Shown here one piece after another: positions 1-8,258 of a stretch of DNA of 64,000 nucleotides. The stretch is from Streptomyces tsukubensis. Lineage in GTDB: Bacteria; Actinomycetota; Actinomycetes; Streptomycetales; Streptomycetaceae. The translations under genes were made by a program, and so were the position numbers. Positions within the stretch are counted from its first letter, which is position 1, and every line of letters begins with the position of its first letter. The DNA lies in contig NZ_CP020700.1 in the NCBI RefSeq assembly GCF_003932715.1, forward strand, positions 62,001 to 126,000, read 5' to 3'. Under the pieces are notes generated by a model. That model worked only from the letters and a program-made list of their open reading frames with translations, searched no databases and was not told where the DNA came from.

Positions 1-729
1 CATCCGGTACGCCAGCATGGCGTCGAAGTTCCGGCTCGCCATCAGGTACTGGGTGGCGCCGCAGAACAGCGGTGTCATCAGGCTGCGCTGGGAGAGGTCG
101 AACCCGAAGGCGCTGACGACCAGGTTGCCCGATCCGCTGTGCAGGCCGTATTCGGCCGTCAGCCAGTGCATCAGGTTGAACCAGCCCTCGTGCCGTACGG
201 CGGCCAGTTTCGGGGTCCCGGTCGAGCCGGAGGTGAAGACGGCGTAGCAGATGTCGTCCCCGGTGACGGTCGTGTCCGGGCGGGCCGCCGGGAGGCCGTC
301 CAGACGGTCGGAGAGCCGCTCGGGGGCGAGGATCTCGGCGCCCGCCGCCGCGACCGGGCCGGCGGTCGCCGGGGAGGCCACGATCAGGGCGAGACCGGGC
401 ACCCGGCCCGCCAGCAGGGCGAGCCGGGCCGCCGGATAGGCCGGGTCGAGCGGCACATAGGCCGCGCCCGCCTTCAGCGTGCCGAGGACGGCGACGAGCA
501 GGTCGGCCGAGTAGTCGAGACAGATGCCGACCTTCGCGCCCCGGCCGTGTCCGCGCGCGAGGAGGAAGTGGGCGAACCGGTTCGCCTCGGCGTCCAGCTC
601 GGCGTACGTCAGCTGCGCGCCGTCGTGCACGACGGCCACCGCGTCGGGGGTGGCTGCCGCGTGCTCCTCGAACCGCCGGTGGACGACGGGCTCCGGGGGC
701 AGGGCGACCCGCCTTCCCTGAAGGATCAT
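1..729 (-). CDS. NRPS adenylation domain, N-terminal part (gene runs off the left edge)
   Basis: This is the start of an amino-acid-activating adenylation domain; the rest lies outside the window. The ATG at 729 follows a CGGAG ribosome site about 9 bases upstream. Visible core motifs are LKAGAAYVPLDP (A2) and YAVFTSGSTGTPK (A3, the P-loop-like nucleotide motif), then an A4-like FGFDLSQ whose Asp is the usual alpha-amino-group anchor. No condensation domain precedes it, so it is either the first module of an NRPS or a free-standing ligase. The mbtH gene lies 118 bp upstream on the same strand, the usual partner arrangement. The substrate cannot be read because only the first part of the specificity pocket is present. 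Confidence 0.93.
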   Translation of the reverse strand, partial: MILQGRRVALPPEPVVHRRFEEHAAATPDAVAVVHDGAQLTYAELDAEANRFAHFLLARGHGRGAKVGICLDYSADLLVAVLGTLKAGAAYVPLDPAYPAARLALLAGRVPGLALIVASPATAGPVAAAGAEILAPERLSDRLDGLPAARPDTTVTGDDICYAVFTSGSTGTPKLAAVRHEGWFNLMHWLTAEYGLHSGSGNLVVSAFGFDLSQRSLMTPLFCGATQYLMASRNFDAMLAYRM

Positions 730-847
730 CAACTGACTCCGATGTGAGGGGGTGTGCGGTCGGGCGGGCCGCGGGGGTGCCGCGGGCGGAACGGGCCGGC
801 ACCCTGCCCGGGCACCGCCCGGCGGCCGGTGGCGGGCGGGGCGGCGG

Positions 848-1063
848 TCAGTCCGCCGCCATGGCCTCCCGCAGGCTGCGGGGGCGCAGGTCGGTCCAGT
901 TCTTCTCGACGTACTCCAGGCACTCGGCCCTGGACGCCTCGCCGAAGGCGACGCGCCAGCCCTCGGGCACCTCGGCGAACACCGGCCACAGGGAGTGCTG
1001 CTCCTCGTCGTTGACCACGATGTAGAAGCGGCCGTCCTCGTCATCGAAGGGGTTCGCGCTCAA
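848..1063 (-). CDS. mbtH: MbtH-like NRPS chaperone
   Basis: A 71-residue protein of normal MbtH length. It opens with the family's NPFDDEDG segment and has the conserved SLWP and the GW..EAS..ECL..V...W.D.RP.SLRE pattern that includes the invariant tryptophans. MbtH proteins bind adenylation domains and are often needed for their solubility and activity. The gene is first in a minus-strand unit with the NRPS adenylation domain that follows it, so that enzyme is the likely client, although MbtH proteins often serve several NRPSs in one cell. Family identity is certain; the partner is inferred from position. Confidence 0.96.
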   Translation of the reverse strand: MSANPFDDEDGRFYIVVNDEEQHSLWPVFAEVPEGWRVAFGEASRAECLEYVEKNWTDLRPRSLREAMAAD

Positions 1064-1611
1064 CTGGCACCGTCCTTAACCGTCATGGGGTGAGCGGGGG
1101 TGGGGATGCGCCGGGCCGGGTGCGGGAGATGGAGCGGGCACCGGGCGCGGGCCGCCGGCCGGGCGCTGTCCGGTCGACGGGACGGCGTCCGGCACCGCAT
1201 GGCGGCTCCGGCACTGCCACGTCACCGTAGGAACCCGGCTTCCGGCGCTACAAGGGCGGCGGGGACCCGGGCCGCGGGCCGGGCGGGCAGGCCCGCACCT
1301 CGACCGGGTTCTCTGTACCCCGGGGGCACCGGTGTGCCAGGATGCCGCGCCGCGCGGCCGCGCACGGGCCGCCGGACGCGGGCGGGTGACGGTGCGGGCG
1401 GCGGGGTCCGGGGGCCGCCCGCTCCCCTCGGGGCGGAGCGCCGGACGGGCGGGGGCGGCCGGGGGCGCGGGCCCGCCGGATACGGCCGCCGCGCCCCGGC
1501 GCCGTACCGCAGAGATGTTCTCCGTACACGTTTTCGAGTGCCGCTCCGGTGGCGCTTCAGTTCCTGCCGCGAGACTTCGGTGCGGTTGCAGGCACCCCAA
1601 CTCGTGGAGGC
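1064..1611. other. Divergent intergenic region between mbtH and the LmbU-type regulator
   Basis: About 550 bp without a convincing gene. The open frames here are GC-bias shadows rich in Arg, Pro and Gly. It must hold the promoters of the leftward mbtH-NRPS unit and of the rightward regulator. I could not pick a clear -35/-10 pair or a perfect operator palindrome. Confidence 0.6.
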
Positions 1612-2469
1612 ATGATGGCGCGTCAGGCCGGGCGTACCCCGGGTCCGCAGGGCGGCCCGGCACCCGCCCTCCCCCAGCCCCCGTCGCGCCGGCCGCCCGC
1701 CGCGGGGGCCGCGCCGGGCCGGGGCCAGGTGCTGACGACCAAGGTGGGGCTGCAGATGCCGGCGCAGCTGGCGTACGACGAGTGGGAGCGGTCCGGGCGT
1801 CAGCTCGCCGGGGTCCTCGACTCGTCCTCCTGGTGGCTGGGCGACTGGCTGGTCTACGGCAAGGACCACTACACCGACCGGTACCAGCGCGGGATACGCG
1901 CCGTCGGCCTCTCCTACCAGACCCTGCGCAACTACGCCTGGGTCGCCCGGCGTTTCGACCTCACCCGGCGCCGGTCCGCCCTGAGCTTCCAGCACCATGC
2001 CGAGCTGGCGTCGATGCCGGTCGAGGAGCAGGACTTCTGGCTGGACCGGGCCGAGCAGCGGCAGTGGACCACCAAGCAGCTGCGCGGTGCGCTGCGGGCC
2101 GCGCGCCGGGGCGAGGAGCCGCCGAAGGCTCCCGCCGGGCCGAGCCGCCGTCTGGAGGTGCCGGGCAACCGTCTTCAGTGGTGGCACCGGGCCGCCGAGC
2201 AGTCGGGGATCGCGTTCGACCAGTGGGTGATGACCACGCTGGACAGCGCCGCCGCACACGCCCTGGAGGAGCCCGGCGGGCCGCAGGAGCCGCGGGAGCC
2301 GCGGGAGATCCCCGGCCGCGGGGAGACCGGAGGCCCGGCAGGACCGGACGGGGGTGTGCCGGACACGGCTGTTGCGGGTGCGGATGCGCCGGACGCGGGC
2401 GGGTACGGGGTGAGCGCCCGGACCGCGGGGCTCGCCGGACAGGCCCCGCCGGCGGTCGTCGGCGCCTGA
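1612..2469 (+). CDS. lmbU: LmbU-family cluster-situated transcriptional activator
   Basis: The central part (about residues 30-150) matches the LmbU/NovE/HrmB family: LTTKVGLQMPAQLAYDEWER, a WWLGDWLVYGK segment, then YADR/TDRY-type and YQTLRNYAWVARRF blocks typical of their DNA-binding region. Known members activate lincomycin, novobiocin and hormaomycin clusters. The N-terminus (A/P/G-rich) and the C-terminal 60 residues (PQEPREPREI, then a Gly/Ala tail) look disordered. Start choice is uncertain: the ATGs at 1612 and 1615 both sit very close to a GGAGG at 1606-1610, and a GTG at 1549 is also in frame. It is divergent from mbtH/NRPS and next to the piperazate genes, so those are likely targets. 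Confidence 0.92.
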   Translation: MMARQAGRTPGPQGGPAPALPQPPSRRPPAAGAAPGRGQVLTTKVGLQMPAQLAYDEWERSGRQLAGVLDSSSWWLGDWLVYGKDHYTDRYQRGIRAVGLSYQTLRNYAWVARRFDLTRRRSALSFQHHAELASMPVEEQDFWLDRAEQRQWTTKQLRGALRAARRGEEPPKAPAGPSRRLEVPGNRLQWWHRAAEQSGIAFDQWVMTTLDSAAAHALEEPGGPQEPREPREIPGRGETGGPAGPDGGVPDTAVAGADAPDAGGYGVSARTAGLAGQAPPAVVGA

Positions 2470-2536
2470 ACCCCTCTCCCCCGGCCCCCGCGTCCACGGG
2501 CTCCCGGCTGTTCCGGCTGTTCCGGGGACGGGCCGG

Positions 2537-3181
2537 TTACGGCAGCCGGCTCATCAGCCCGGCGGTCTCCCGCCGGTACCGGCAGGCGCTCTGCCCGAAC
2601 GACTCGCGGACCCGCCGCCGCACGTCGCCCGGTTGCTCCTGGCTGAGCTTGAACATGCCTTCGGCCCCGGTCACCGTGAGCCGGAAGGCACCCACGGCGG
2701 GGGCGATCCTGCGGAAGTAGCCCAGGGATTCGGTCATGTCCCAGCCGTTGCCGAACGCCCCCTCGAAGGCGCGCACGGTGGACTGCACCACGTCCAGGCT
2801 CTCCTCCAGCGAGGAGATCTTCTCCACCACACCGCGGACGTGCACCGCGGTGAAGTTCCAGGTCGGGGCGGCCGGTGTGACCCCGTACACCGAGGGCGAC
2901 ACATAGGAGTTCGGGCCGGTGAACGTGAGGAGCAGGACACTGCCCGTCTCCAGCGCCGCCCAGTGCGGATTCGCCCGGTTCATATGCCCCAGGAGCGTGG
3001 TGCCCGGCAGTTCGCCGGCCGGGTCGGCGGAGGTCTCCGGGTCGAAGACGACCGGCAGATGAGTGGCGAACGGGCCGTTCTCCGGGCTGCCGTTCGCCAC
3101 CGCGAGCGCCAGCGGATTCTCACGGATCAGATTCACCATCCACGAACTGTCCGGCGCTCGGTACATGCTGGGCACAAACAT
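2537..3181 (-). CDS. ktzT: KtzT-like piperazate synthase (PaiB/FMN-binding split-barrel fold)
   Basis: A 214-residue protein opening MFVPSMYRAPD, with WNFTAVHVRG and a G-H-M-N-R-A-N-P-H-W stretch around residues 65-74. Automatic annotation would call this PaiB, an FMN-binding negative regulator. The same fold includes KtzT, the haem-dependent enzyme that closes the N-N bond of L-piperazic acid from N5-hydroxy-L-ornithine. The divergent neighbour is an ornithine N-hydroxylase, which makes the enzyme role far more likely than a regulatory one. His66 is a candidate haem ligand by position (my inference). The start at 3181 was chosen over upstream frame extensions because homology begins there and an AAAGGGTGG-type ribosome site precedes it. 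Confidence 0.88.
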   Translation of the reverse strand: MFVPSMYRAPDSSWMVNLIRENPLALAVANGSPENGPFATHLPVVFDPETSADPAGELPGTTLLGHMNRANPHWAALETGSVLLLTFTGPNSYVSPSVYGVTPAAPTWNFTAVHVRGVVEKISSLEESLDVVQSTVRAFEGAFGNGWDMTESLGYFRRIAPAVGAFRLTVTGAEGMFKLSQEQPGDVRRRVRESFGQSACRYRRETAGLMSRLP

Positions 3182-3486
3182 CCGTTCCACCCTTTCAGGA
3201 AATCGCGATGCGGGGCAGGGCCGCGGCCCGGTTCTCGGCTGATCGCGCCGTCCGGAACGGAAGGGCCGCCGGGCCGTGCCGTGCAGAGGTTCTGGGAATC
3301 CGCGCCGACCGTATCCCCGTCCCGCCGACAGGACAACACTTCCGGATGTCGAGTGGATCGGAAGGAGTTCCCGAAGAGACCTCATGGCGTTCTCCAGTTG
3401 CCTTCGAGTCGTTCTCCCGAGCACACTGCGAATCGGGCTCTCGGGCCACCGCCAGAATTTTCCATACGCCTAGCGGGAGAATTTTC
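3182..3486. promoter_or_regulatory. Divergent promoter region of the piperazate pair
   Basis: About 305 bp separates the KtzT-like and KtzI-like genes, so both promoters lie here. Two TCGAG words occur at 3349-3353 and 3404-3408, exactly 55 bp apart (five turns of 11 bp). SARP operators often use short direct repeats at 11 or 22 bp, but two five-base words are weak evidence. No gene is visible. Confidence 0.4.
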
Positions 3487-4839
3487 ATGGGTATAACGGG
3501 CAGGGGTAAACACGAGGTCCTGGACCTGGTCGGCATCGGGTTCGGCCCGTCGAACCTGGCGCTCGCGATCGCCTTGGACGAGCACGGGGCGAGCGCTCCG
3601 CAGCATCCGGTCACCTCTCATTTTTTCGAACGGCAGCCCGCGTTCGGCTGGCACCGGAACATGCTGCTGCCTTCGACGACGATGCAGATCTCATTCCTCA
3701 AGGACCTGGCGACGTTCAGGAATCCGATGTCCCGGTTCAGTTTTGTGTCGTATCTGCATGCCTCGAACCGGCTGGTGCAGTTCGTGAACAACCAGGACTT
3801 CTACCCGACCCGGCAGGAATTCCATCAGTATCTGGAGTGGGCGGCCGCCGCCCTCGGCGACCGGGTCACCTACGGTGCCGAGGTCGCGTCGATCCGGCCC
3901 CGCACCGGGCCCGGATCGCGGACGGCGGACCTCCTGGAGATCGAGGTGCGCCGCGGCGACGGCACCACCGGGACCGTCACCGCGCGGAACGTGGCCATCT
4001 CGACGGGGCTGGTACCGCGTCTGCCGAAGGGCGTGACGTCCGGGCCGCGGGTCTGGCACAGCTCGGAGTTCCTGGGCAGGTTCGGCGCGCAGACCCCGGC
4101 GGACCTCCGGCACGTGGCCGTGGTCGGGGCCGGCCAGAGCGCTGCCGAGATCACCCGCTTCCTCCACGACTCGCTGCCGCACGCCCAGGTCTCCGCGGTC
4201 ATCCCGTCCTACGGCTACTCCATCGCCGACGACACCCCCTTCGCCAACCAGGTGTTCGACCCCGGCGCGGTCGACGAGTACTACTACGGCACCCAGCGGG
4301 CGCGGGACGCCTTCTGGCGCTACCACGGCAACACCAACTACTCGGTGGTGGACGCCGACGTGATCCGGGACCTGTACCGGCGCTCGTACGACGAGGAGGT
4401 CCGCGGCGGCCGAAGGCTGCACTTCCGCAACCTCACCCGGGTCGTGGAGGTCGAGGGGTCCGCGAGCGGGGCGTGGGTGATGCTGCGCTCCCTGCTGGAC
4501 GACCGCAGGGAGGAACTGGCCGTCGACGCGCTGGTGTTCGCCACCGGCTACGACGGGATGGACCCGGCCCGGCTGCTCGGCGACTTCGACCGGCACTTCC
4601 AGCGCGACGCGGCGGGCAGGCACCGGCTGGAACGGGACTACCGTCTGGTGTCCGCGTCCGGGCTGACCTGCGGCGTCTATCTTCAGGGCGGCACCGAGCA
4701 CAGTCATGGACTGTCGTCGTCGCTGCTGTCGAACACCGCGGTACGCAGCGGTGAGATCGCCGATTCGATCGTGATGCGGCGCACCCGGCAGGAGCTGGGC
4801 CGCAGCCGCTCGGTGGCGGAATCGCCCTCGGCCGCCTGA
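3487..4839 (+). CDS. ktzI: KtzI-like L-ornithine N5-monooxygenase (flavin N-hydroxylase)
   Basis: A 450-residue class B flavoprotein of the lysine/ornithine N-monooxygenase family. It has the FAD-binding GIGFGPSNLALA near residue 16, the characteristic LPSTTMQISFLKDL segment, an NADPH-binding VVGAGQSAAE near residue 215 and the C-terminal FATGYD. The family uses NADPH, FAD and O2 to hydroxylate the side-chain amine of ornithine or lysine. Next to a piperazate synthase, N5-hydroxy-L-ornithine is the expected product. A siderophore hydroxamate role is the alternative, but no siderophore NRPS or transporter is visible. The ATG at 3487 has GGGAG seven bases upstream; a longer in-frame extension to 3208 lacks homology. 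Confidence 0.94.
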   Translation: MGITGRGKHEVLDLVGIGFGPSNLALAIALDEHGASAPQHPVTSHFFERQPAFGWHRNMLLPSTTMQISFLKDLATFRNPMSRFSFVSYLHASNRLVQFVNNQDFYPTRQEFHQYLEWAAAALGDRVTYGAEVASIRPRTGPGSRTADLLEIEVRRGDGTTGTVTARNVAISTGLVPRLPKGVTSGPRVWHSSEFLGRFGAQTPADLRHVAVVGAGQSAAEITRFLHDSLPHAQVSAVIPSYGYSIADDTPFANQVFDPGAVDEYYYGTQRARDAFWRYHGNTNYSVVDADVIRDLYRRSYDEEVRGGRRLHFRNLTRVVEVEGSASGAWVMLRSLLDDRREELAVDALVFATGYDGMDPARLLGDFDRHFQRDAAGRHRLERDYRLVSASGLTCGVYLQGGTEHSHGLSSSLLSNTAVRSGEIADSIVMRRTRQELGRSRSVAESPSAA

Positions 4840-4910
4840 GGCGGCGCACCGTGAGGTGCCCCGGCCACCTCACCCGAGCGCCGGGCGGCCGCGCCGGGCC
4901 CGTATCCCGG

Positions 4911-4951
4911 CATCCGGCATCCGGCATCCGGCATCCGGCATCCGGCATCCG
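4911..4951. repeat. Heptamer tandem repeat (CATCCGG), nearly six copies
   Basis: The unit CATCCGG is repeated perfectly from 4911 and ends with CATCCG at 4946-4951, in the gap between the N-monooxygenase and the next small gene, just ahead of that gene's ribosome site. Perfect short tandem arrays expand and contract by slippage. A second 7-bp array occurs at 24306-24368. Confidence 0.97.
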
Positions 4952-4981
4952 AATGGTGATACCCGAGCGAAGGAGAGGGCA

Positions 4982-5356
4982 GTGCCCGTGACACACACCA
5001 CGCCGCCGTCCGGTGCGGCGGACCGTCACGTCCGGGGACCGGCAGGTCCCGTCCGGTCCGCCCCGCCGAACGGCCCGCCCCGCGCACCGCGCGGTCTGAT
5101 CCGCCTGCGGTTCGCCGACCCGGCCGCACTGGAGCGCGCCGCCGCCGCTTTCGGCGCCGCCCGGCCGGGCGCGGGCCTGGGCGAGGCGCTGAGCGAGCCC
5201 GCGACGCTCACCCTCCGCATTCCCGGACCCGCCGGTGTCGAGGCCCTGCGGGCCGTGCTCGCGGTCCTCGACGCGGCGGAAGCCGCGGTCGATTCGCTCA
5301 CGGTCCACACCGGTGAACTGGACGACGTCTTCGCCGCGTTCACCGCCCTGCCCTGA
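4982..5356 (+). CDS. Free-standing C-terminal domain of a DrrA-type ABC ATPase (DUF4162-like)
   Basis: A 124-residue protein with a Pro/Gly-rich first 40 residues, then a small alpha/beta domain ending in SLTVHTGELDDVFAAFTALP. That ending is the hallmark of the C-terminal domain of DrrA-family drug-export ATPases (compare ATLDDAFIDLTKA in the complete ATPase at 47634-48563). No Walker A, signature or Walker B motif is present, so it cannot hydrolyse ATP. The GTG at 4982 is chosen because AAGGAGAGGGCA precedes it. It could be a relic of a lost transporter or a small partner protein; the good ribosome site and intact frame favour an expressed protein. Confidence 0.7.
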   Translation: MPVTHTTPPSGAADRHVRGPAGPVRSAPPNGPPRAPRGLIRLRFADPAALERAAAAFGAARPGAGLGEALSEPATLTLRIPGPAGVEALRAVLAVLDAAEAAVDSLTVHTGELDDVFAAFTALP

Positions 5357-5476
5357 TCCCGCACGGCGGGCCGGGAGGCGGCCGCCGCCGCCCGTGTGCG
5401 GGTGCGCCGGGGCCGCCCCCGCGCCGGCCGTCCTCCGCGGTGCTGCCGGGGAGACGGCCGGTGCGGGGGCCGCGGG

Positions 5477-6325
5477 TCACGACAGTACGAGGGTGCAGCA
5501 CTTCACGCTGCCGCCCGCTTTGAGGAGCTCCCCCAGGCTCACCCCGATCGGGTTGAAGCCGCGCTCCTTGAGCCGGGCGATCAGCCCGGTGGCCGCCTGG
5601 GGCAGCACCACGTTGAGGCCGTCGGAGAAGGCGTTGAGGCCGAACACCGCGGCGTCCTGGTCCGTGGCGAGGACCGCGTCGGGGAACATCTCCCGCAGCA
5701 CCGCCCGGCTGCCCGGGCTGAACGCCGCCGGGTAGTACATGATCTCGTCCGGCGCGAGCACCGAGAGCGCGGTGTCCAGATGGTAGAAGTCGGGGTCGAC
5801 CAGGGTCAGACCGGTCACGGGGAGGCCGAAGAACTCCTGGGCCTCGGCGTGCGAGCGGGAGTCGGTGCGGAATCCGGTGCCGGCCAGGATCCGGCGGCCC
5901 ACGCGCAGATAGTCGCCTTCGCCCTCGTTGATGTGTTCCGGCCACAGCAGTTCGCGGAAGCCGTGGCCGGCGAACCAGTCGAGGTAGGCGGGCCCCTCCG
6001 CGGTCCGCTCCCGGTGCCGGAACCGGGCGCCGAAGACCTTGCCGTCCACCACGGTGGCGCCGTTGGCGGCGAACACCATGTCCGGGAGGCCCGGGACCGG
6101 TTCGACCACCTCGACCGTGTGCCCGAGTGAGAGATAGAGCTCGCGGAGCTGTTCCCATTGCAGCAGGGCGGTCGCGGCGTCCGTCGGCTTCTTCGGGTTC
6201 ATCCACGGGTTGATGCTGTAGGTCACGTCGAAGTACTGCGGACGGCACATGAGCAGACGGTGCGCGACCGCCTTCCGTTCCGCCCGGGCTGCCGGTTCGC
6301 CGGCTGCGGCGCCGTTTCGGGGCAT
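5477..6325 (-). CDS. Amidinotransferase/DDAH-superfamily guanidine-modifying enzyme
   Basis: A 282-residue protein of the pentein (guanidine-modifying) fold. Visible features are CRPQYFDVTYSINPWMNP at the N-terminus, GLPDMVFAANGA, a substrate-loop EGEGDYL, FYHLDTALSVL (catalytic His) and a C-terminal GGSVKCCTLVLS carrying the nucleophilic Cys. Relatives include dimethylarginine dimethylaminohydrolases, which release citrulline, and arginine amidinotransferases; the two cannot be separated by eye. The location beside an ornithine N-hydroxylase suggests a link to arginine/ornithine supply, or tailoring of a guanidine (inference). The ATG at 6325 has GGAGG seven bases upstream. Confidence 0.85.
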   Translation of the reverse strand: MPRNGAAAGEPAARAERKAVAHRLLMCRPQYFDVTYSINPWMNPKKPTDAATALLQWEQLRELYLSLGHTVEVVEPVPGLPDMVFAANGATVVDGKVFGARFRHRERTAEGPAYLDWFAGHGFRELLWPEHINEGEGDYLRVGRRILAGTGFRTDSRSHAEAQEFFGLPVTGLTLVDPDFYHLDTALSVLAPDEIMYYPAAFSPGSRAVLREMFPDAVLATDQDAAVFGLNAFSDGLNVVLPQAATGLIARLKERGFNPIGVSLGELLKAGGSVKCCTLVLS

Positions 6326-6614
6326 GGCGGGTTCCTCCTGGTGTTCTTCGTGGGGAGAGAAGGGTGCGTGCCCGGCGCGGCGGGGTGCGCGGCGCGGGAT
6401 CCGGTCCTGCCGGGCGTATGCGAAGACCTCCTCCCTGAGGGCGTCGACGCGCCCGCCCTCGTCGGAAGGGGACGGCGGGCGGGCGCGGACAGGGAGGGAT
6501 GTGCACGGTCACTCTAGGCACGGGCCGGGCCGGTGGGGCCGCGGCTCCGCGGAACCTCCAGCTCAGCTGCAGCGGCCTTCCACCGCGCACCGCCCCGGGG
6601 CCGACCGGGCCGGG

Positions 6615-7088
6615 TCAGGCCAGATCGTCACGGGTCACCCGGCGGTGCGCGGTGCGCCATCCGCCGCGGGTAGCGACCAGGACGTCCTCCATCACGCATA
6701 CGTACAGGACCCTCGCCCCGCCCGGGCCGGGGGTGCCGCCGTGGACCAGGGCCGAACAGCGGGTGTGCAGCGACCCGTCGGCGCGGGGCCGGACGTCGAG
6801 CCGGCCGACCCAGTGGTCGAGGCGGCCGGCGGCCCGCCGGTGGCGTTCGGCTCCGGCGCGTACATAGTGGGCGAGCCCGGTGCGGGCGGGCACCGGACCG
6901 GGCAGAAAGGGCAGTTCGAGGACGGCGTCCTCGGTGAAGGTGCCCGCCCAGCGTTCGGTGGCGTGGGTGGCTTGGGTGTTGAGGATGTGCATCTGGTGGG
7001 CGTAGAACTGCTGCGCCTGCGCGTACAGGGCGGCGAACCCCTGGCCCCGGGGCGTGCGTCGGGCGGTGCCCACCGGCTCGGCGGTCAT
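6615..7088 (-). CDS. SnoaL-like (NTF2-fold) protein
   Basis: A 157-residue protein with the SnoaL/NTF2 layout: an N-terminal helix (GFAALYAQAQQFYAHQMHILNT), ERWAGTFTEDAVLELP, a middle helix (GLAHYVRAGAERHR) and beta strands ending WRTAHRRVTRDDLA. This cone-shaped fold serves as cyclases, isomerases, dehydratases or binding proteins in secondary metabolism. Catalytic residues cannot be assigned from sequence alone. It is divergent from the type II thioesterase across about 400 bp; its exact step is unknown. Confidence 0.75.
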   Translation of the reverse strand: MTAEPVGTARRTPRGQGFAALYAQAQQFYAHQMHILNTQATHATERWAGTFTEDAVLELPFLPGPVPARTGLAHYVRAGAERHRRAAGRLDHWVGRLDVRPRADGSLHTRCSALVHGGTPGPGGARVLYVCVMEDVLVATRGGWRTAHRRVTRDDLA

Positions 7089-7485
7089 GGTTCCGGCCTT
7101 CTTTCGTCGTGTCCTTCGGTGTGCCGCGGTGCCCGCCGGCGGGGCCTACCGGGCCCCGGGCGGCTTCCGGCCGGGCTCCGGACACTGTCCGGGGCCCGGG
7201 TGGAGCGGTCTTCGCGTGGCCCTTGAGGGGTGTTCCCGGGCGTCCGGCACCGGGGGCCGCCCGGTGCGGATCGGCTTGCGGACCGGTTCCGGACCGTTGC
7301 TGGACCGGTTCTCCAGCGGGCCTCGGCGGGTGGATGCGACCATGCGTGTCGAGCGGTGCAGAGCCCCGCTGTTCCGTACGAGCGGCCCCGGCGGCCGGGA
7401 CACGGCGGCCGTCCGGCCCGCCGCCCGGGCGGGGTCGGCGGGCCGGACGGGGCCGGACACCGGAGACGTCGTCGAGGGAACGGTC
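7089..7485. other. Divergent intergenic region (SnoaL-like gene / type II thioesterase)
   Basis: About 400 bp with no convincing coding sequence. It should carry promoters for both flanking genes. No clear operator or tandem repeat was seen. Confidence 0.5.
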
Positions 7486-8238
7486 ATGCACAAGTCACCA
7501 GAGCCGGGACTGCGTCTGTTCGTGTTCCACCACTCCGGTGGTTCCCGGCTGACGTACCGCGACTGGCCCGCCCACTTCCCGGCGGACTGGGAGGTGCGGA
7601 CTCCCGACGCGCCGGGCCGCGGGCCGCGTGACGAGCGTCCCGCACTCGCGGACGCCGGTGCCCTGATCGAATATTTTCTCCGTACGCTGGAGCCCCGGCT
7701 CACGGGCCCCTTCGCGTTCTTCGGGCACAGCCTGGGCGGGCTCGTGGCCTACGAACTGACCCGCCGGCTCGTCGATTCGGGCCGTACCGCACCGGTGTGG
7801 CTCGGCATCTCCGCACGCGGCACCCTCCAGCCCGGCGGGGACCGGCCGCAGCGCCATCTGCTGTCCGATGCGGAGCTGCGCCGGGAGCTGGCGGCGATGG
7901 GCGGTACGGCGCCGTCCGCGCTGAACCATCCGGAGCTGTGGGAGCTGTTCGCGCCGACCATCCGCGCGGATCTGCGCCTGGGCGAGACCTGGTGCTCCGA
8001 GCCGCTGGCCGCGCCGCTCCCGGTACCGCTTTCGGTGTTCGGCGGCACCGCGGACCATGTGGCCCCGCCGCACCGCCTGGACGGCTGGGCGGCCGCCTCG
8101 GAGCACTACTTCGGTCTGCGTCTCTTCGACGGCGGCCACTTCTACTTCCAGGGCCGGCTCCCGGACGTCGCCCGCCGGATCCGGGAGGACGTCCGGCGCG
8201 CCCTGCTCCTGTCCTCCGGGCTCCGCACGGTGCGGTGA
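7486..8238 (+). CDS. Type II (editing) thioesterase
   Basis: A 250-residue alpha/beta hydrolase of the TE-II family that removes stalled or wrong acyl groups from carrier proteins of NRPS/PKS lines. The opening LRLFVFHHSGGSRLTY, the nucleophile elbow GHSLGG (about residue 80), the acid-bearing FGGTADHVAPP and the catalytic His in DGGHFYF are all present. The ATG at 7486 follows GAGGGAACGGTC; the reading frame upstream to 7054 has no homology. It converges with the condensation-like gene, leaving only a 20-bp gap. It can serve the PKS, the NRPS or both. Confidence 0.94.
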   Translation: MHKSPEPGLRLFVFHHSGGSRLTYRDWPAHFPADWEVRTPDAPGRGPRDERPALADAGALIEYFLRTLEPRLTGPFAFFGHSLGGLVAYELTRRLVDSGRTAPVWLGISARGTLQPGGDRPQRHLLSDAELRRELAAMGGTAPSALNHPELWELFAPTIRADLRLGETWCSEPLAAPLPVPLSVFGGTADHVAPPHRLDGWAAASEHYFGLRLFDGGHFYFQGRLPDVARRIREDVRRALLLSSGLRTVR

Positions 8239-8258
8239 GCCCCCCCGGCCAAGTCCGG

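Noticed and set aside
2537..3181. Reading the PaiB-like gene as a protease/sporulation repressor
   Set aside because: Its divergent partner is an ornithine N-hydroxylase in an NRPS neighbourhood, so the KtzT-type enzyme role fits better; it is kept as an alternative.
3349..3408. TCGAG words 55 bp apart as SARP boxes before the piperazate genes
   Set aside because: Only two five-base words and no promoter-relative pattern; noted in the region entry but not claimed as an operator.
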